Position numbers and translations under genes: made by a program. Positions 51,428 through 59,890 of a stretch of DNA of 64,000 nt are shown piece after piece (position 1 is the first letter of the stretch; the number at the start of each line of letters is the position of its first letter). Source of the DNA: Bacteroidales bacterium UBA2287 (GTDB taxonomy: Bacteria > Bacteroidota > Bacteroidia > Bacteroidales > Tenuifilaceae); contig DDWL01000036.1 of the NCBI GenBank assembly GCA_002345675.1, positions 104,659 through 168,658 of the forward strand, given 5' to 3'. Below the pieces are notes generated by a model that was not told where the DNA came from, did not search any database, and was given only the letters and a program-made list of their open reading frames with translations.

Positions 51428-52951
51428 ATGAAACTTTCGCTATCCCTCCTCGCCTTCTATACACTACTTCACCTAACTGCATTTTCGCAGGAAACCGTTA
51501 CACTCGAAGTGTCGAAAAACCGCATAATTAAAGATGTTTATACATTAGCTTCCGATAGCCTCGAGGGAAGAAAATTTACCCAAGAAGGGCACGTTAAAAC
51601 TGTAAAGTACATCGAAAACGAGTTTCGAAAAGCGGGGCTTAAAGAGGCTTCTACTGAGTTTGGGTATATTCAACAAGTGCCCGTTACCCTGGCTATTACT
51701 GGAACAACAATACTAACCCTAGGCGATAAAAAACTTTACAACATGTCGAATATTTCATTCGCTTCGCAGCTGCCAGTTAACGAAGAGATGAACCTTCCTG
51801 TAAAATTTATTGGTTGGGAAAAGGACTACACCAAGAACTCTGGAGCCGACACAGCACTTCATATTTTTGCAAAAACAGTACAGGATGCAGTGAGTAAAAT
51901 GAACACCCTAAATGCAGCAACAGGTGCTGAATTCTTCGTGCTAACCCTTGGCACACGAAACGTAAAGAATACCAACCTTTTTTATAAAGAATCGTTAGCA
52001 GCCAAACCAAGTTACCCAAAAGGGGTATTTAACATGGGCACTAATAATCAGAAATGGTTACTAAACTATTTACCTGTTGACAACATGTCGTTAAAGGTAC
52101 TAGTTAGCCAGCAGCCCGATTTAAAACTTATATACGGCAATGAACTTGGTCGAGCCCTCGAAAGAATGGCAAAAAGCGGAAAGACAACCCTGAAATTTAA
52201 AAAACAACCCACATCAATAATCGACTTAAATATTGCCTATCCTGCCAAGGATACATCGTTTTACGACAAAAACATTATTGGGTACATTGAAGGGACTGAC
52301 TTGAAAGACGAGTACATTGTGCTAGGAGCACATTACGACCATTTAGGGTCGAAGGGAAGTGATATATTTTATGGTGCCGACGACAATGCGTCGGGAACTG
52401 CAACAATAATGGAACTAGCAAGGGTGCTTAGCATGGCAAAACAGCAAGGCGTCGAATTCCGCAGGTCGATTGTTTTTATTGCCTTTTGCGCCGAGGAGAC
52501 GGGACTGAACGGTTCGATTTACTATGCAAACAACCCAGTTTTCCCAATCGAAAAAACAGTGCTTATGATAAACTTCGACATGGTTGGTCGCCCCGATGCC
52601 AAACCCGAATTGGGGGCTCGTGTTTTTGCGTTAACCTACAACATGCGAAGAATGGCAACAATGAAAAACCTATCGAAAATCGACAAGCAAATGGACAATT
52701 TTGGTTTCTCCACTTCAATGTCGACAAAGGACAGAATACTTTACCGCTTTGGCTCCGACCATAACCCTTTTGTTAAAAAGCACGTTCCCTCGCTTGTTTT
52801 CACCACATCGACCCATAGCGACTACCACAAAGTAACCGACACACCCGAGAAAATAAACTACAGTAATATGGCTAGTCTGGTTAAGGCAACAGCAGTGCTA
52901 ATAATTGAAGCAGCAAATGAACCCAAGGGTTTTTCGAATAAGAAAAAGTGA
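51428..52951 (+). CDS. M28-family metallopeptidase
   Basis: A 507-residue exported zinc aminopeptidase. Signal peptide MKLSLSLLAFYTLLHLTAFSQ. The M28 metal ligands are in order: His and Asp of VLGAHYDHLG and YGADDNASGT, Glu of CAEETGLNGS, Asp of NFDMVGRPD, and the final His of THSDYHKVTDTPEKI. A PA-like N-terminal part precedes the catalytic domain (about 30-260). Usual function: release of N-terminal amino acids or dipeptides in the periplasm. It is followed by a strong bidirectional terminator shared with the tRNA gene. Confidence 0.92.
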   Translation: MKLSLSLLAFYTLLHLTAFSQETVTLEVSKNRIIKDVYTLASDSLEGRKFTQEGHVKTVKYIENEFRKAGLKEASTEFGYIQQVPVTLAITGTTILTLGDKKLYNMSNISFASQLPVNEEMNLPVKFIGWEKDYTKNSGADTALHIFAKTVQDAVSKMNTLNAATGAEFFVLTLGTRNVKNTNLFYKESLAAKPSYPKGVFNMGTNNQKWLLNYLPVDNMSLKVLVSQQPDLKLIYGNELGRALERMAKSGKTTLKFKKQPTSIIDLNIAYPAKDTSFYDKNIIGYIEGTDLKDEYIVLGAHYDHLGSKGSDIFYGADDNASGTATIMELARVLSMAKQQGVEFRRSIVFIAFCAEETGLNGSIYYANNPVFPIEKTVLMINFDMVGRPDAKPELGARVFALTYNMRRMATMKNLSKIDKQMDNFGFSTSMSTKDRILYRFGSDHNPFVKKHVPSLVFTTSTHSDYHKVTDTPEKINYSNMASLVKATAVLIIEAANEPKGFSNKKK

Positions 52952-52970
52952 TTGGAGAAAATGTGAAATG

Positions 52971-53002
52971 AAAAAATCCGACTTTGAAGTCGGATTTTTT
53001 TT
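52971..53002. terminator. bidirectional terminator between M28 gene and tRNA-Leu
   Basis: AAAAAATCCGACTT (52971-52984) pairs with AAGTCGGATTTTTT (52987-53000). The stem has A's before and T's after it, so it works for the plus-strand peptidase and the minus-strand tRNA. Confidence 0.9.
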
Positions 53003-53003
53003 G

Positions 53004-53085
53004 TGCGGATAAAGGGACTCGAACCCCCACGCCTTACGGCACCAGATCCTAAGTCTGGCGCGGCTACCAATTACGCCATATCCGC
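53004..53085 (-). tRNA. tRNA-Leu (anticodon TAG)
   Basis: On the minus strand it reads from acceptor GCGGATA to TATCCGC plus discriminator A. The anticodon arm is CCAGA-CTTAGGA-TCTGG, giving anticodon TAG, which reads CUA/CUG leucine codons. A long variable arm (TGCCGTAAGGCGT) and the T arm GGGTTCGAGTCCC fit a class II tRNA. No CCA is encoded. 82 nt including the discriminator. Confidence 0.95.
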
Positions 53086-53172
53086 AATTGAGCGGCAAAA
53101 GTAAAACAATTAATTTTAATGTGCAAGAGCTTTTAATTTTTTTATTTTAAAGTCGGTTAAATCAAAAAAATG

Positions 53173-53180
53173 TAACTTGC
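53173..53180 (+). promoter_or_regulatory. TAACTTGC motif before the lipoprotein-DUF5723 pair
   Basis: TAACTTGCACA, 34 nt before the start at 53215. The same octamer at the same distance precedes the lipoprotein gene at 8326. Confidence 0.4.
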
Positions 53181-53214
53181 ACAAATGTTTAGCATATAAT
53201 AAAACGAAGAAAAT

Positions 53215-53859
53215 TTGAAAAGGTTACATCTAATCATATTTATAGCGACAATTGGGTTAAGTTCGTGCTACAAGTTCGACCCCATTTCGCCAAAAGGTAC
53301 AGTAAGCCCTACGTTTGCCTTCCCAATTATTTCGGCTGATCAAAAAATTGACACTGTTCTTCTTGCCCTCATTGGACATGAAGAAATTAACTTAGAAGAA
53401 GCAGTTCCAACCTGGGCGAAAGACAAAAACGTTTATTTTATCGACACAGTTGATTATGCCCTTGTCGATATTTATGAAAAAGCAAAGGAGGTTAGGTACG
53501 TAGCATTTCGACTAAATGTTAGCAACGATTTTCCTTCAACCGCGAAGGCTCAAATTATTTTCCTAAACGAGCAAGAAAGTAAAATAGACTCATTGTTCTA
53601 CCCATCCGCATTTCAGGTTTACAGTTCGACAGCAAACAGTTTAACAGGAACTGTAATTTCAAGGGGTAAGTCGAACATCGACATTGTAATCGACCAACAA
53701 AGGCTCGAAACCCTTAGGGATGCAACTAAAATTGTGGTTAAATGTAGCGCATCAAACGAAGGTGTGCCAGTTAATATGTTCGAGTTTTACCTTAATTACT
53801 ACCTTACAGTAAAGCTAAGTGTTCGTATAGGGGTTGACATTAACATAGAGAAGCAATGA
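53215..53859 (+). CDS. putative lipoprotein paired with a DUF5723 protein
   Basis: A 214-residue protein with a TTG start (no ATG fits) and a lipoprotein signal MKRLHLIIFIATIGLSSC, lipobox LSSC. The remainder is beta-rich (FPIISADQKIDTVLLALI, DYALVDIYEKAKEVRYVAFRLNVSNDFP). I recognise no domain. It overlaps the DUF5723 gene by four bases, so the two are made together and probably act together at the outer membrane. Confidence 0.75.
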   Translation: MKRLHLIIFIATIGLSSCYKFDPISPKGTVSPTFAFPIISADQKIDTVLLALIGHEEINLEEAVPTWAKDKNVYFIDTVDYALVDIYEKAKEVRYVAFRLNVSNDFPSTAKAQIIFLNEQESKIDSLFYPSAFQVYSSTANSLTGTVISRGKSNIDIVIDQQRLETLRDATKIVVKCSASNEGVPVNMFEFYLNYYLTVKLSVRIGVDINIEKQ

Positions 53860-55256
53860 ACAAGGTCCCTAATTTTTGCTCTTTTAAACTGATTGTTCTA
53901 TTGCTTTTTATTGCAATCTCAGCAAAATCTCAGCAAAGTCGAACGCTTTTTTTTATGCACAATGTTCCTCAAGCCTCATACGTAAACCCTGCAATTCAAC
54001 CATCGTGCAAATACTTTATTGGAGTGCCTGTTTTATCTTCGCTTTACGCTAATGGCAGTTCAACCGGCTTTGCATACAATGATCTAGTTGGGTTTAACCC
54101 CCAAGCATTTGTCAGTAACCTGCATAGCGTTGATTTTTTGACCATTGAAACTCACATTAACATAATTTCGCTTGGCTACAAGCGAAACGATTACTACTAC
54201 TCGTTTAACATTGCTGAAAAAGTTTTCGGAACTGGATTTTTCCCAAAAATTCTTCTCGATTTAGCCGTAAACGGTAACGAACAGTTTATTGGCGACCCGC
54301 TTGTTACTCGTTCAATTGGGGCAAATGCTACACACTTAAGGGAATATGCCTTTGGGATTTCGCAAAAAGTTTCGGACGATTATACCTGGGGCTTAAGGGG
54401 AAAACTTCTTTTTGGCAAAGCAAACGTTACAACTAGTCGAAGACCATTGCTTTTTTCAACCGACGAAGTAAACTACAATCTTTACACCGAATGGGGTTTT
54501 CAGGTTAACTCGTCGATTCCGTTAAATGTAACCAAATTGCCTAACGGCAATGTTGACGGAGTTGAACTTGGGGAAATAAACCCAATTAGTTACCTGTTAA
54601 ACAGAAGCAACTTGGGTTTTGCTGCCGATTTTGGATTTATTTACACTAACGACAAAACAACGTGGTCGGGTTCAGTTATCGACTTTGGGTTTGTTAACTG
54701 GCAATCCGATACTCGCGAATTCACAAATACAGGCTCGTTTGCATTTAGCGGAATTACAATAAACGACGCACTCGATGTCGACAACTTTGTTCAAAGCCTA
54801 AGAGACTCACTAACAAATCAAATAAACGTAAAGGAAAAGGCAAAAAGTTACACATCGATGCTTCCAACGAAGGTAAACATTGGTGCTACATACAGTTTTC
54901 ATACAAAGTTTAACGCCGGAGTACTCGTGCGCACCGAGTTCTACCCACGTCGCCCGGTGCCATCGCTAACCCTTTCGCTTAACACCAAAAACACCAAAAA
55001 GGTTTTTGCTGGGGTAAGCTACTCCGTAATGAACGGCTCGTTCCTGAATTTTGGAATAGGAGTTGGCGTTAGGCTTGGCGCGTTTGGGCTTCATGTGGTT
55101 TCCGATAATGTAGTTGCATTTTTCTCCCCGCAAAATGCGCATACTGCAAATGCGAGGTTTGGAATGGACTTCGTTTTTGGTTGTAGCGAAAAGCGAAAAG
55201 GGTTTAAGTACTCGGGGCCAGGGTGCAACTGGGAGCAACAGCCACGTAAACCTTAG
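53856..55256 (+). CDS. DUF5723 outer-membrane protein
   Basis: A 466-residue predicted beta-barrel with a signal peptide (LIVLLLFIAISAKSQQ). It begins the mature part with RTLFFMHNVPQASYVNPAIQPSCKYFIGVPVLSSLYANGSSTGFAYNDL, which is the DUF5723 signature. Internal strands such as YGLGFAADFGFIYTN and later GATYSFHTKFNAGVLVRTEFYPRRPVPSLTLSLN fit a barrel. Function unknown. The C-terminal ESE-like tail is absent; it ends in a glycine- and proline-rich GPGCNWEQQPRKP. Four-base overlap with the upstream lipoprotein gene. Confidence 0.85.
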   Translation: MNKVPNFCSFKLIVLLLFIAISAKSQQSRTLFFMHNVPQASYVNPAIQPSCKYFIGVPVLSSLYANGSSTGFAYNDLVGFNPQAFVSNLHSVDFLTIETHINIISLGYKRNDYYYSFNIAEKVFGTGFFPKILLDLAVNGNEQFIGDPLVTRSIGANATHLREYAFGISQKVSDDYTWGLRGKLLFGKANVTTSRRPLLFSTDEVNYNLYTEWGFQVNSSIPLNVTKLPNGNVDGVELGEINPISYLLNRSNLGFAADFGFIYTNDKTTWSGSVIDFGFVNWQSDTREFTNTGSFAFSGITINDALDVDNFVQSLRDSLTNQINVKEKAKSYTSMLPTKVNIGATYSFHTKFNAGVLVRTEFYPRRPVPSLTLSLNTKNTKKVFAGVSYSVMNGSFLNFGIGVGVRLGAFGLHVVSDNVVAFFSPQNAHTANARFGMDFVFGCSEKRKGFKYSGPGCNWEQQPRKP

Positions 55257-55349
55257 CACTCAAAATCTATTCATCAAGAAGTTTTTCAGACTAGTTAACT
55301 AATTGCACTTTCTTTTTTCATACTTTTAACTTTTTAAAAACCGAAAGCT

Positions 55350-56702
55350 ATGAAAACCGCTAAAAAGACAAGGCGATTTAGTTCCTATAACTATATACGA
55401 ATCGAAAAATTCTTTTCGCACGAAATTTGGAGCGTTCGCCTCGACGACTTTCCAAAACACAAGTCGATGCTATACAGAGCTCTTCGCATAATTGTGCTAG
55501 CATTTAGGGGCTTTGCCGAAGATAAAGTGATGCTGAGAGCCTCGGCTCTTACTTATTTTACCCTAATGTCGATAGTTCCGGTACTAGCAATGGGCTTTGG
55601 AATAGCCAAAGGTTTTGGCATGGACAAGTACCTCGAGGAGCAAATTCTCGTTCAATTCCAAGGGCAAGAGCAAATTCTCACACAACTAATCGATTTTTCG
55701 AACGCGCTACTTAAACGAACTGGTGGCGGGCTTATTGCAGGAATTGGAGTAGCGGTTCTGTTCTGGTCGGTTTTAAAGGTTTTCAACAATATCGAAAATG
55801 CCTTTAACGGCATTTGGCATATAGATAAAGGGCGTACCATGAGTCGCAAATTTAGCGACTACCTATCGATGATGCTAATTGCACCAATTTTAATGATTCT
55901 TGCAAGTAGCATGAACGTTTACATCTCTACTCAAGTAACAAACCTATCGGCAGAAATTCGAATAGTAAATGCAATAGGCCCTTACCTAATGTTTCTTCTT
56001 AAATTTCTTCCATACTTTATTATGTCGGTTTTATTTACGACTCTGTATATTGTAATGCCAAATACTAACGTAAAGCCATTATCGGCAATAATTGCAGGCG
56101 TGATAGCTGGAACAGTTTTTAGCGTTGTTCAATGGGCTTATATCGATTTTCAAATTGGGGTTTCGCAGTACAACGCTATTTATGGTAGCTTTGCCGCTTT
56201 GCCACTTTTCCTCTTTTGGCTTCAAATTAGCTGGCTAATTCTGCTTTTTGGTGCCGAAATTTCGTTTGCCCATCAGAATGAAAAGTTGTACGAGTTCGAA
56301 ACGGAATCGTCGAATATTAGTCAGCACTCCCGAAAAATGCTATCGATACTTCTACTCAATAGAATTATCAAGCAATTTATGGCAGGCGACCCTGCGCTTA
56401 CGGCTCAAGAACTTTCGTCCGAACTAAGGTTGCCAATACGATTGGTCAGAAGCCTGCTATCCAACATGGTAGCCTGCCGAATTATTTCGGAAACCATAAC
56501 CAATATACCTAAAACCAATGCGTATCAACCTGCTCAGTTTATCGATAATTTTTCGGTGTGGCATGTAATAAATGCGCTCGACATGCAGGGAACAACCATC
56601 GAGCCCGAATCGCCTGAAATGGATAAAATTTTAAGCATACACGGGCAATTTATCGAAAAGGTTAAAGCTATTCCTGAAAATATACTTGTAAAGAATTTGT
56701 AA
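55350..56702 (+). CDS. YihY/BrkB family inner-membrane protein
   Basis: A 450-residue membrane protein of the YihY/UPF0761 family (once called RNase BN). Six helices form the core: LRASALTYFTLMSIVPVLAMGFGIAKGF (family signature), LIAGIGVAVLFWSVLKVFNNIENAFNGIWHI, YLSMMLIAPILMILASSM, FLPYFIMSVLFTTLYIVMPNT, and YGSFAALPLFLFWLQISWLILLFGAEISFA. About 130 residues follow, including a winged-helix-like part (LTAQELSSELRLPIRLVRSLLSNMVACRII). The function is not established. Confidence 0.9.
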   Translation: MKTAKKTRRFSSYNYIRIEKFFSHEIWSVRLDDFPKHKSMLYRALRIIVLAFRGFAEDKVMLRASALTYFTLMSIVPVLAMGFGIAKGFGMDKYLEEQILVQFQGQEQILTQLIDFSNALLKRTGGGLIAGIGVAVLFWSVLKVFNNIENAFNGIWHIDKGRTMSRKFSDYLSMMLIAPILMILASSMNVYISTQVTNLSAEIRIVNAIGPYLMFLLKFLPYFIMSVLFTTLYIVMPNTNVKPLSAIIAGVIAGTVFSVVQWAYIDFQIGVSQYNAIYGSFAALPLFLFWLQISWLILLFGAEISFAHQNEKLYEFETESSNISQHSRKMLSILLLNRIIKQFMAGDPALTAQELSSELRLPIRLVRSLLSNMVACRIISETITNIPKTNAYQPAQFIDNFSVWHVINALDMQGTTIEPESPEMDKILSIHGQFIEKVKAIPENILVKNL

Positions 56703-56791
56703 TGAAAAGCCACCACGGCTATCGGAATATACTAATCCATTGGCGTTCTGTAAAAATACATTGCCGAACTTACTTATTTTAGCATAAAATG

Positions 56792-56821
56792 TTTCGGGTT
56801 ACGAAAAATGTTTTACCTTTG
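56792..56821 (+). promoter_or_regulatory. promoter of rpsP-rimM
   Basis: TACCTTTG at 56814-56821 matches TAnnTTTG. TTTCG at 56792-56796, 17 nt upstream, may be the -33 box. It lies 48 nt before the rpsP start. Confidence 0.45.
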
Positions 56822-56868
56822 CGGGGCTTAAAAAAGTAGGTTTTTTAAATTAAAAAAAGCGTAAAAGT

Positions 56869-57396
56869 ATGCCTGTAAAACTAAGACTTAGCCGCCAAGG
56901 TAGAAAGAAAGCTCCATTCTATCATATAGTGGTGGCAGATAGCAGGGCGCCACGTGATGGCAGATTTATTGATCGTATTGGCTCGTACAATCCGGTTACC
57001 GATCCTGCAACTATCGAAATTAATTTCGATAGGGCAATGGACTGGCTGCAAAAAGGCGCTCAACCTACCGACACTGTTAGGGCTATCCTATCGTACAAAG
57101 GTGTTATGATGAAGAAACACCTTATGGAAGGCGTGAAAAAAGGCGCCTTGACCGAAGAGCAAGCTGAAGCAAAATTTCAAGCTTGGTTAACGGAAAAGGA
57201 ATCGAAAATTCAAGCCAAAAAAGAGCAAATTATTAAAGGTAAAAGTGAGGATTTAACTCAGCGTAAAAAAGCAGAAGCTAAAGTACGCGAAGCTAGAACC
57301 GCACAAATTGCCAAGAAATTAGCAGAAGCAAGTGCCAAGGATGCCGAAGCACCTGCCGAAAGCGAAGCTCAAGAAAGCGAAGCTGCTGAACAATAG
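56869..57396 (+). CDS. rpsP: 30S ribosomal protein S16
   Basis: The 175-residue Bacteroidota form. The first 85 residues are classic S16 (MPVKLRLSRQGRKKAPFYHIVVADSRAPRDGRFIDRIGSYNPVT, then GAQPTDTVRAILSYKGVMMKKHL). A basic helical region and an acidic Ala/Glu-rich tail (KDAEAPAESEAQESEAAEQ) extend the protein well beyond the 80-90 residues of most S16. It is followed by rimM after 12 bp, an arrangement conserved across bacteria. Confidence 0.98.
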   Translation: MPVKLRLSRQGRKKAPFYHIVVADSRAPRDGRFIDRIGSYNPVTDPATIEINFDRAMDWLQKGAQPTDTVRAILSYKGVMMKKHLMEGVKKGALTEEQAEAKFQAWLTEKESKIQAKKEQIIKGKSEDLTQRKKAEAKVREARTAQIAKKLAEASAKDAEAPAESEAQESEAAEQ

Positions 57397-57408
57397 GCCG
57401 CGAATTCA

Positions 57409-57936
57409 ATGAGCCGCACACATCTCGTTGAGATTGGCGCCATTAAACGCATTCATGGTGTTGCTGGCGAAGTACAATTATTTTGGCTTCCAACCGCACC
57501 CATTAATGAGACAGAAACACTGGAATCGGTATTCATCGTAATTGATGGCATACCGGTTCCTTTTTTTATTACCACTATTAGGGGCAAAAATACCGATATT
57601 TCCATTGTGAAATTCGACGAGGTCGACTCAATGGCAGCAGCCGACGAACTAGTGGGCGCAAAAGTTTTAGCGCACATGGCCGAACCCGATGAAAACGGCG
57701 AACTATTTCTCGACGACCTTGTTGGCTTTACTGTAATAGACAAAATGGGCACTCAAGTAGGCGAAATTACTGCTTTTGAGGAGTATGCAACCAATGCCGT
57801 TTTTATTGTTAAAAGTTCGAATGGGAAGGAGATTATTCTTCCTGCATCGCCAGAACTAATTGTCGACATTAACGAGGAGACAAAAACTATTACGCTACAA
57901 ATTCCCGAAGGGCTTCTCGATATTTACTTAGAATAG
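57409..57936 (+). CDS. rimM: ribosome maturation factor RimM
   Basis: A 175-residue 16S processing factor that binds S19 in the 30S head. The N-terminal barrel includes VEIGAIKRIHGVAGEVQLFWL and the C-terminal PRC-barrel region ELFLDDLVGFTVIDKMGTQVGEITAFEEYATNAVFIV followed by ILPASPELIVDINEETKTITLQIPEGLLDIY. It is co-transcribed with rpsP. Its last 9 bases overlap the end of the convergent thioesterase gene. Confidence 0.97.
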   Translation: MSRTHLVEIGAIKRIHGVAGEVQLFWLPTAPINETETLESVFIVIDGIPVPFFITTIRGKNTDISIVKFDEVDSMAAADELVGAKVLAHMAEPDENGELFLDDLVGFTVIDKMGTQVGEITAFEEYATNAVFIVKSSNGKEIILPASPELIVDINEETKTITLQIPEGLLDIYLE

Positions 57937-58359
57937 TACGTCGCTTTCGAAAGCGGCAATACGCTCGCGCCAGCGAGTTGGAATAGGAATTGAAGCTTCA
58001 TCTGCACCATTGTACCCAACCATTACCCCCTTGCTTTTTGCAACTACTTTCCCTGTGGTTTCATTAAATATATCTTGAACCATATCGAGGCTTTTGTTGC
58101 CAAGTCGAATAATTTTTGTTCGTACAAATACCGTATCGTAAAGTTTTACTTGTGCAACAAAGTCAATCGATATACTCACCATTATTAGCCCATCGAACCG
58201 CCAATCCATTCGCTCGCCCAAAACGCTTTCAAAATAGGCCATTCGACCTAAATCGAAGTACTGTGGATAAACCGAATTTGTAGCGTGCCCAAGCATGTCA
58301 ACATCGTTAAACCGAATTTGAATGGGGGAACTATGACGAAAGTTAATTTCCATTTGCAA
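57928..58359 (-). CDS. hotdog-fold acyl-CoA thioesterase
   Basis: A 143-residue 4HBT-type thioesterase (FHSSPIQIRFNDVDMLGHATNSVYPQYFDLGRMAYFESVLG), with the family's early Asp in FNDVDMLGHATN and the conserved SISIDFVAQVKLYDTVFVRTKIIRLGNKSL segment. It would cleave acyl-CoA thioesters in the cytoplasm; the substrate is unknown. The 3' end overlaps rimM by 9 bases. Confidence 0.88.
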   Translation of the reverse strand: MQMEINFRHSSPIQIRFNDVDMLGHATNSVYPQYFDLGRMAYFESVLGERMDWRFDGLIMVSISIDFVAQVKLYDTVFVRTKIIRLGNKSLDMVQDIFNETTGKVVAKSKGVMVGYNGADEASIPIPTRWRERIAAFESDVLF

Positions 58360-58519
58360 ACAATTTGCTCAAATATTCAATATTAAAATAACAGCACTAC
58401 ACATATAAAACACCACAATAATACTAAGGATTTTGCAAATCGAAAACTTTTTAAATCCTAATGCAGCATAGTGAAGCTTTGTTTCGTCATTGTAATAATT
58501 TAATCATAAAACTAATATC

Positions 58520-59257
58520 ATGAAAGCAATAGCAAAAACCCTTATTGTAAGTGCTGCAACCTACATTGCACTTGTAGCAACCGCTTGTGCTGGCGACGGC
58601 AAAGTAATTGAAGATACTAAGTCGGTTAAAGATTTTAAATCGGTTGAACTAGCTGTGCCAGGGAAACTTACAATTTCTCAAGGCTCCGACTTCTCTTTTG
58701 CTATGAAAGGGGACGAAGATTTTCTTAAAGAAATTGAGGTGATTTTAGATGGCGACAAACTTCAAATTAAGCGCAAATCGGGTTTTAACTACTCGTTTGG
58801 CAACAAAAAAGTTGATGTATTTGTTACCATGCCTGTTGTAGAAGGGTTATCGATAGCAGGGTCGGGCGACATTGAGGCAGCAACGCCTATAAGCGCTAAA
58901 GATTTAAAAACAGCCATAGCAGGCAGCGGTAACATTAAAATTACCGATCTTACTGTCGACAACCTTAAAGCATCAATTGCTGGATCGGGCGATGTAATAA
59001 TAAACGGTAAAGGCAATGCTCAGGATCTCGATGCTTCGGTTGCTGGGTCGGGCGATATTCTTGTAAACGGAATTATGTTTAACAATGCAAAAATAAGCAT
59101 AGCTGGTTCGGGCAATGCAACTATTGCCGCTAAAGAAAGCCTTAAAGCTCGCGTAGCAGGTAGTGGCGACATTTACTACAATGGCAATCCGTTAGTTGAT
59201 GCAAAAATTAGCGGATCGGGAACAGTAAAAAGCCACAAACAGGCTATTCGCGAATAA
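58520..59257 (+). CDS. DUF2807/GIN-domain secreted protein
   Basis: A 245-residue exported protein with a signal peptide (MKAIAKTLIVSAATYIALVATACAG). The body is a DUF2807 auto-adhesin-like beta-helix. Seven turns each carry an AGSG or SGSG core (IAGSGDIEAATP, IAGSGNIKITDL, IAGSGDVIINGK, VAGSGDILVNGI, IAGSGNATIAAK, VAGSGDIYYNGN, ISGSGTVKSHK), spaced about 18-21 residues. Function is unknown; it may bind to envelope components. Its last 14 bases overlap the tsaC 3' end. Confidence 0.88.
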   Translation: MKAIAKTLIVSAATYIALVATACAGDGKVIEDTKSVKDFKSVELAVPGKLTISQGSDFSFAMKGDEDFLKEIEVILDGDKLQIKRKSGFNYSFGNKKVDVFVTMPVVEGLSIAGSGDIEAATPISAKDLKTAIAGSGNIKITDLTVDNLKASIAGSGDVIINGKGNAQDLDASVAGSGDILVNGIMFNNAKISIAGSGNATIAAKESLKARVAGSGDIYYNGNPLVDAKISGSGTVKSHKQAIRE

Positions 59258-59807
59258 CTTTCACTTCGCCATTAACTCCAAGTTGAATTATCCCCGAAGC
59301 GGTTTGCCCTTTGCTGGTGTCGAACTCTTCGGGGATAATCATATCCACGCCACTTACTATTTCCTTGGAAATACTATTGTAATTCTTAGGCGATGGTTCC
59401 CCCGAAATATTAGCGGAAGTTGACACAATGGGTTTACCAAATCGCCTAATGAGCTGCTCGCAAAACTCGTGCGTTACCACCCGAATGCCTATACTGCTAT
59501 CGGCAGCAACTAGGTTTTTAGCCAAGTTCTTAGCGCTGGGGTAAATAATGGTTAATGGCTTTTCGGTAAGCTCAATTAAATCCCAAGCAATTTCGGGCAC
59601 CTGCGAAACATATGATTGTAAGCGGTTTGGCGTTTCGACAAGCACCAACATGCTTTTGCTGTCCTCGCGCTGCTTTAGTTTATAAACTTTTGCAACTGCT
59701 TCTGCATTTGTTGCATCGCAGCCAATTCCCCAAATAGTATCGGTAGGATACAAAATAATCCCACCTGCTTTTAGTACTTCAACAGCCTTTGCTATGGTTT
59801 CCTTCAT
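59244..59807 (-). CDS. tsaC: L-threonylcarbamoyladenylate synthase
   Basis: Makes threonylcarbamoyl-AMP for the t6A modification of tRNA. 187 residues of the Sua5/YrdC/YwlC fold: GGIILYPTDTIWGIGCDATNAEAVAKVYKLKQREDSKSMLVLV, KPLTIIYPSAKNLAKNLVAADSSIGIRVV and FGKPIVSTSANISGEPSPKN, all family motifs. This is the short TsaC form without a Sua5 domain. It overlaps the DUF2807 gene by 14 bases tail to tail. Confidence 0.95.
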   Translation of the reverse strand: MKETIAKAVEVLKAGGIILYPTDTIWGIGCDATNAEAVAKVYKLKQREDSKSMLVLVETPNRLQSYVSQVPEIAWDLIELTEKPLTIIYPSAKNLAKNLVAADSSIGIRVVTHEFCEQLIRRFGKPIVSTSANISGEPSPKNYNSISKEIVSGVDMIIPEEFDTSKGQTASGIIQLGVNGEVKVIRE

Positions 59808-59822
59808 GTTATTCGCATTAAA

Positions 59823-59869
59823 AAACGTAAAGCCACAATTTCGCTTTACTACAGCATCGTTGCGGCTTT
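59823..59869 (-). terminator. terminator of ahcY
   Basis: On the minus strand AAAGCCGCAA (complement of 59860-59869) pairs with TTGTGGCTTT (complement of 59829-59838), with one G-T pair, and is followed by CGTTTTT. It lies downstream of ahcY and upstream of tsaC on the same strand. Confidence 0.75.
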
Positions 59870-59890
59870 AAGTTTATAGTTTATTTCGGT

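Noticed and set aside
52858..53098. Minus-strand ORFs covering the end of the M28 gene and the tRNA
   Set aside because: They are read across the tRNA-Leu and the terminator, so they cannot be real genes.
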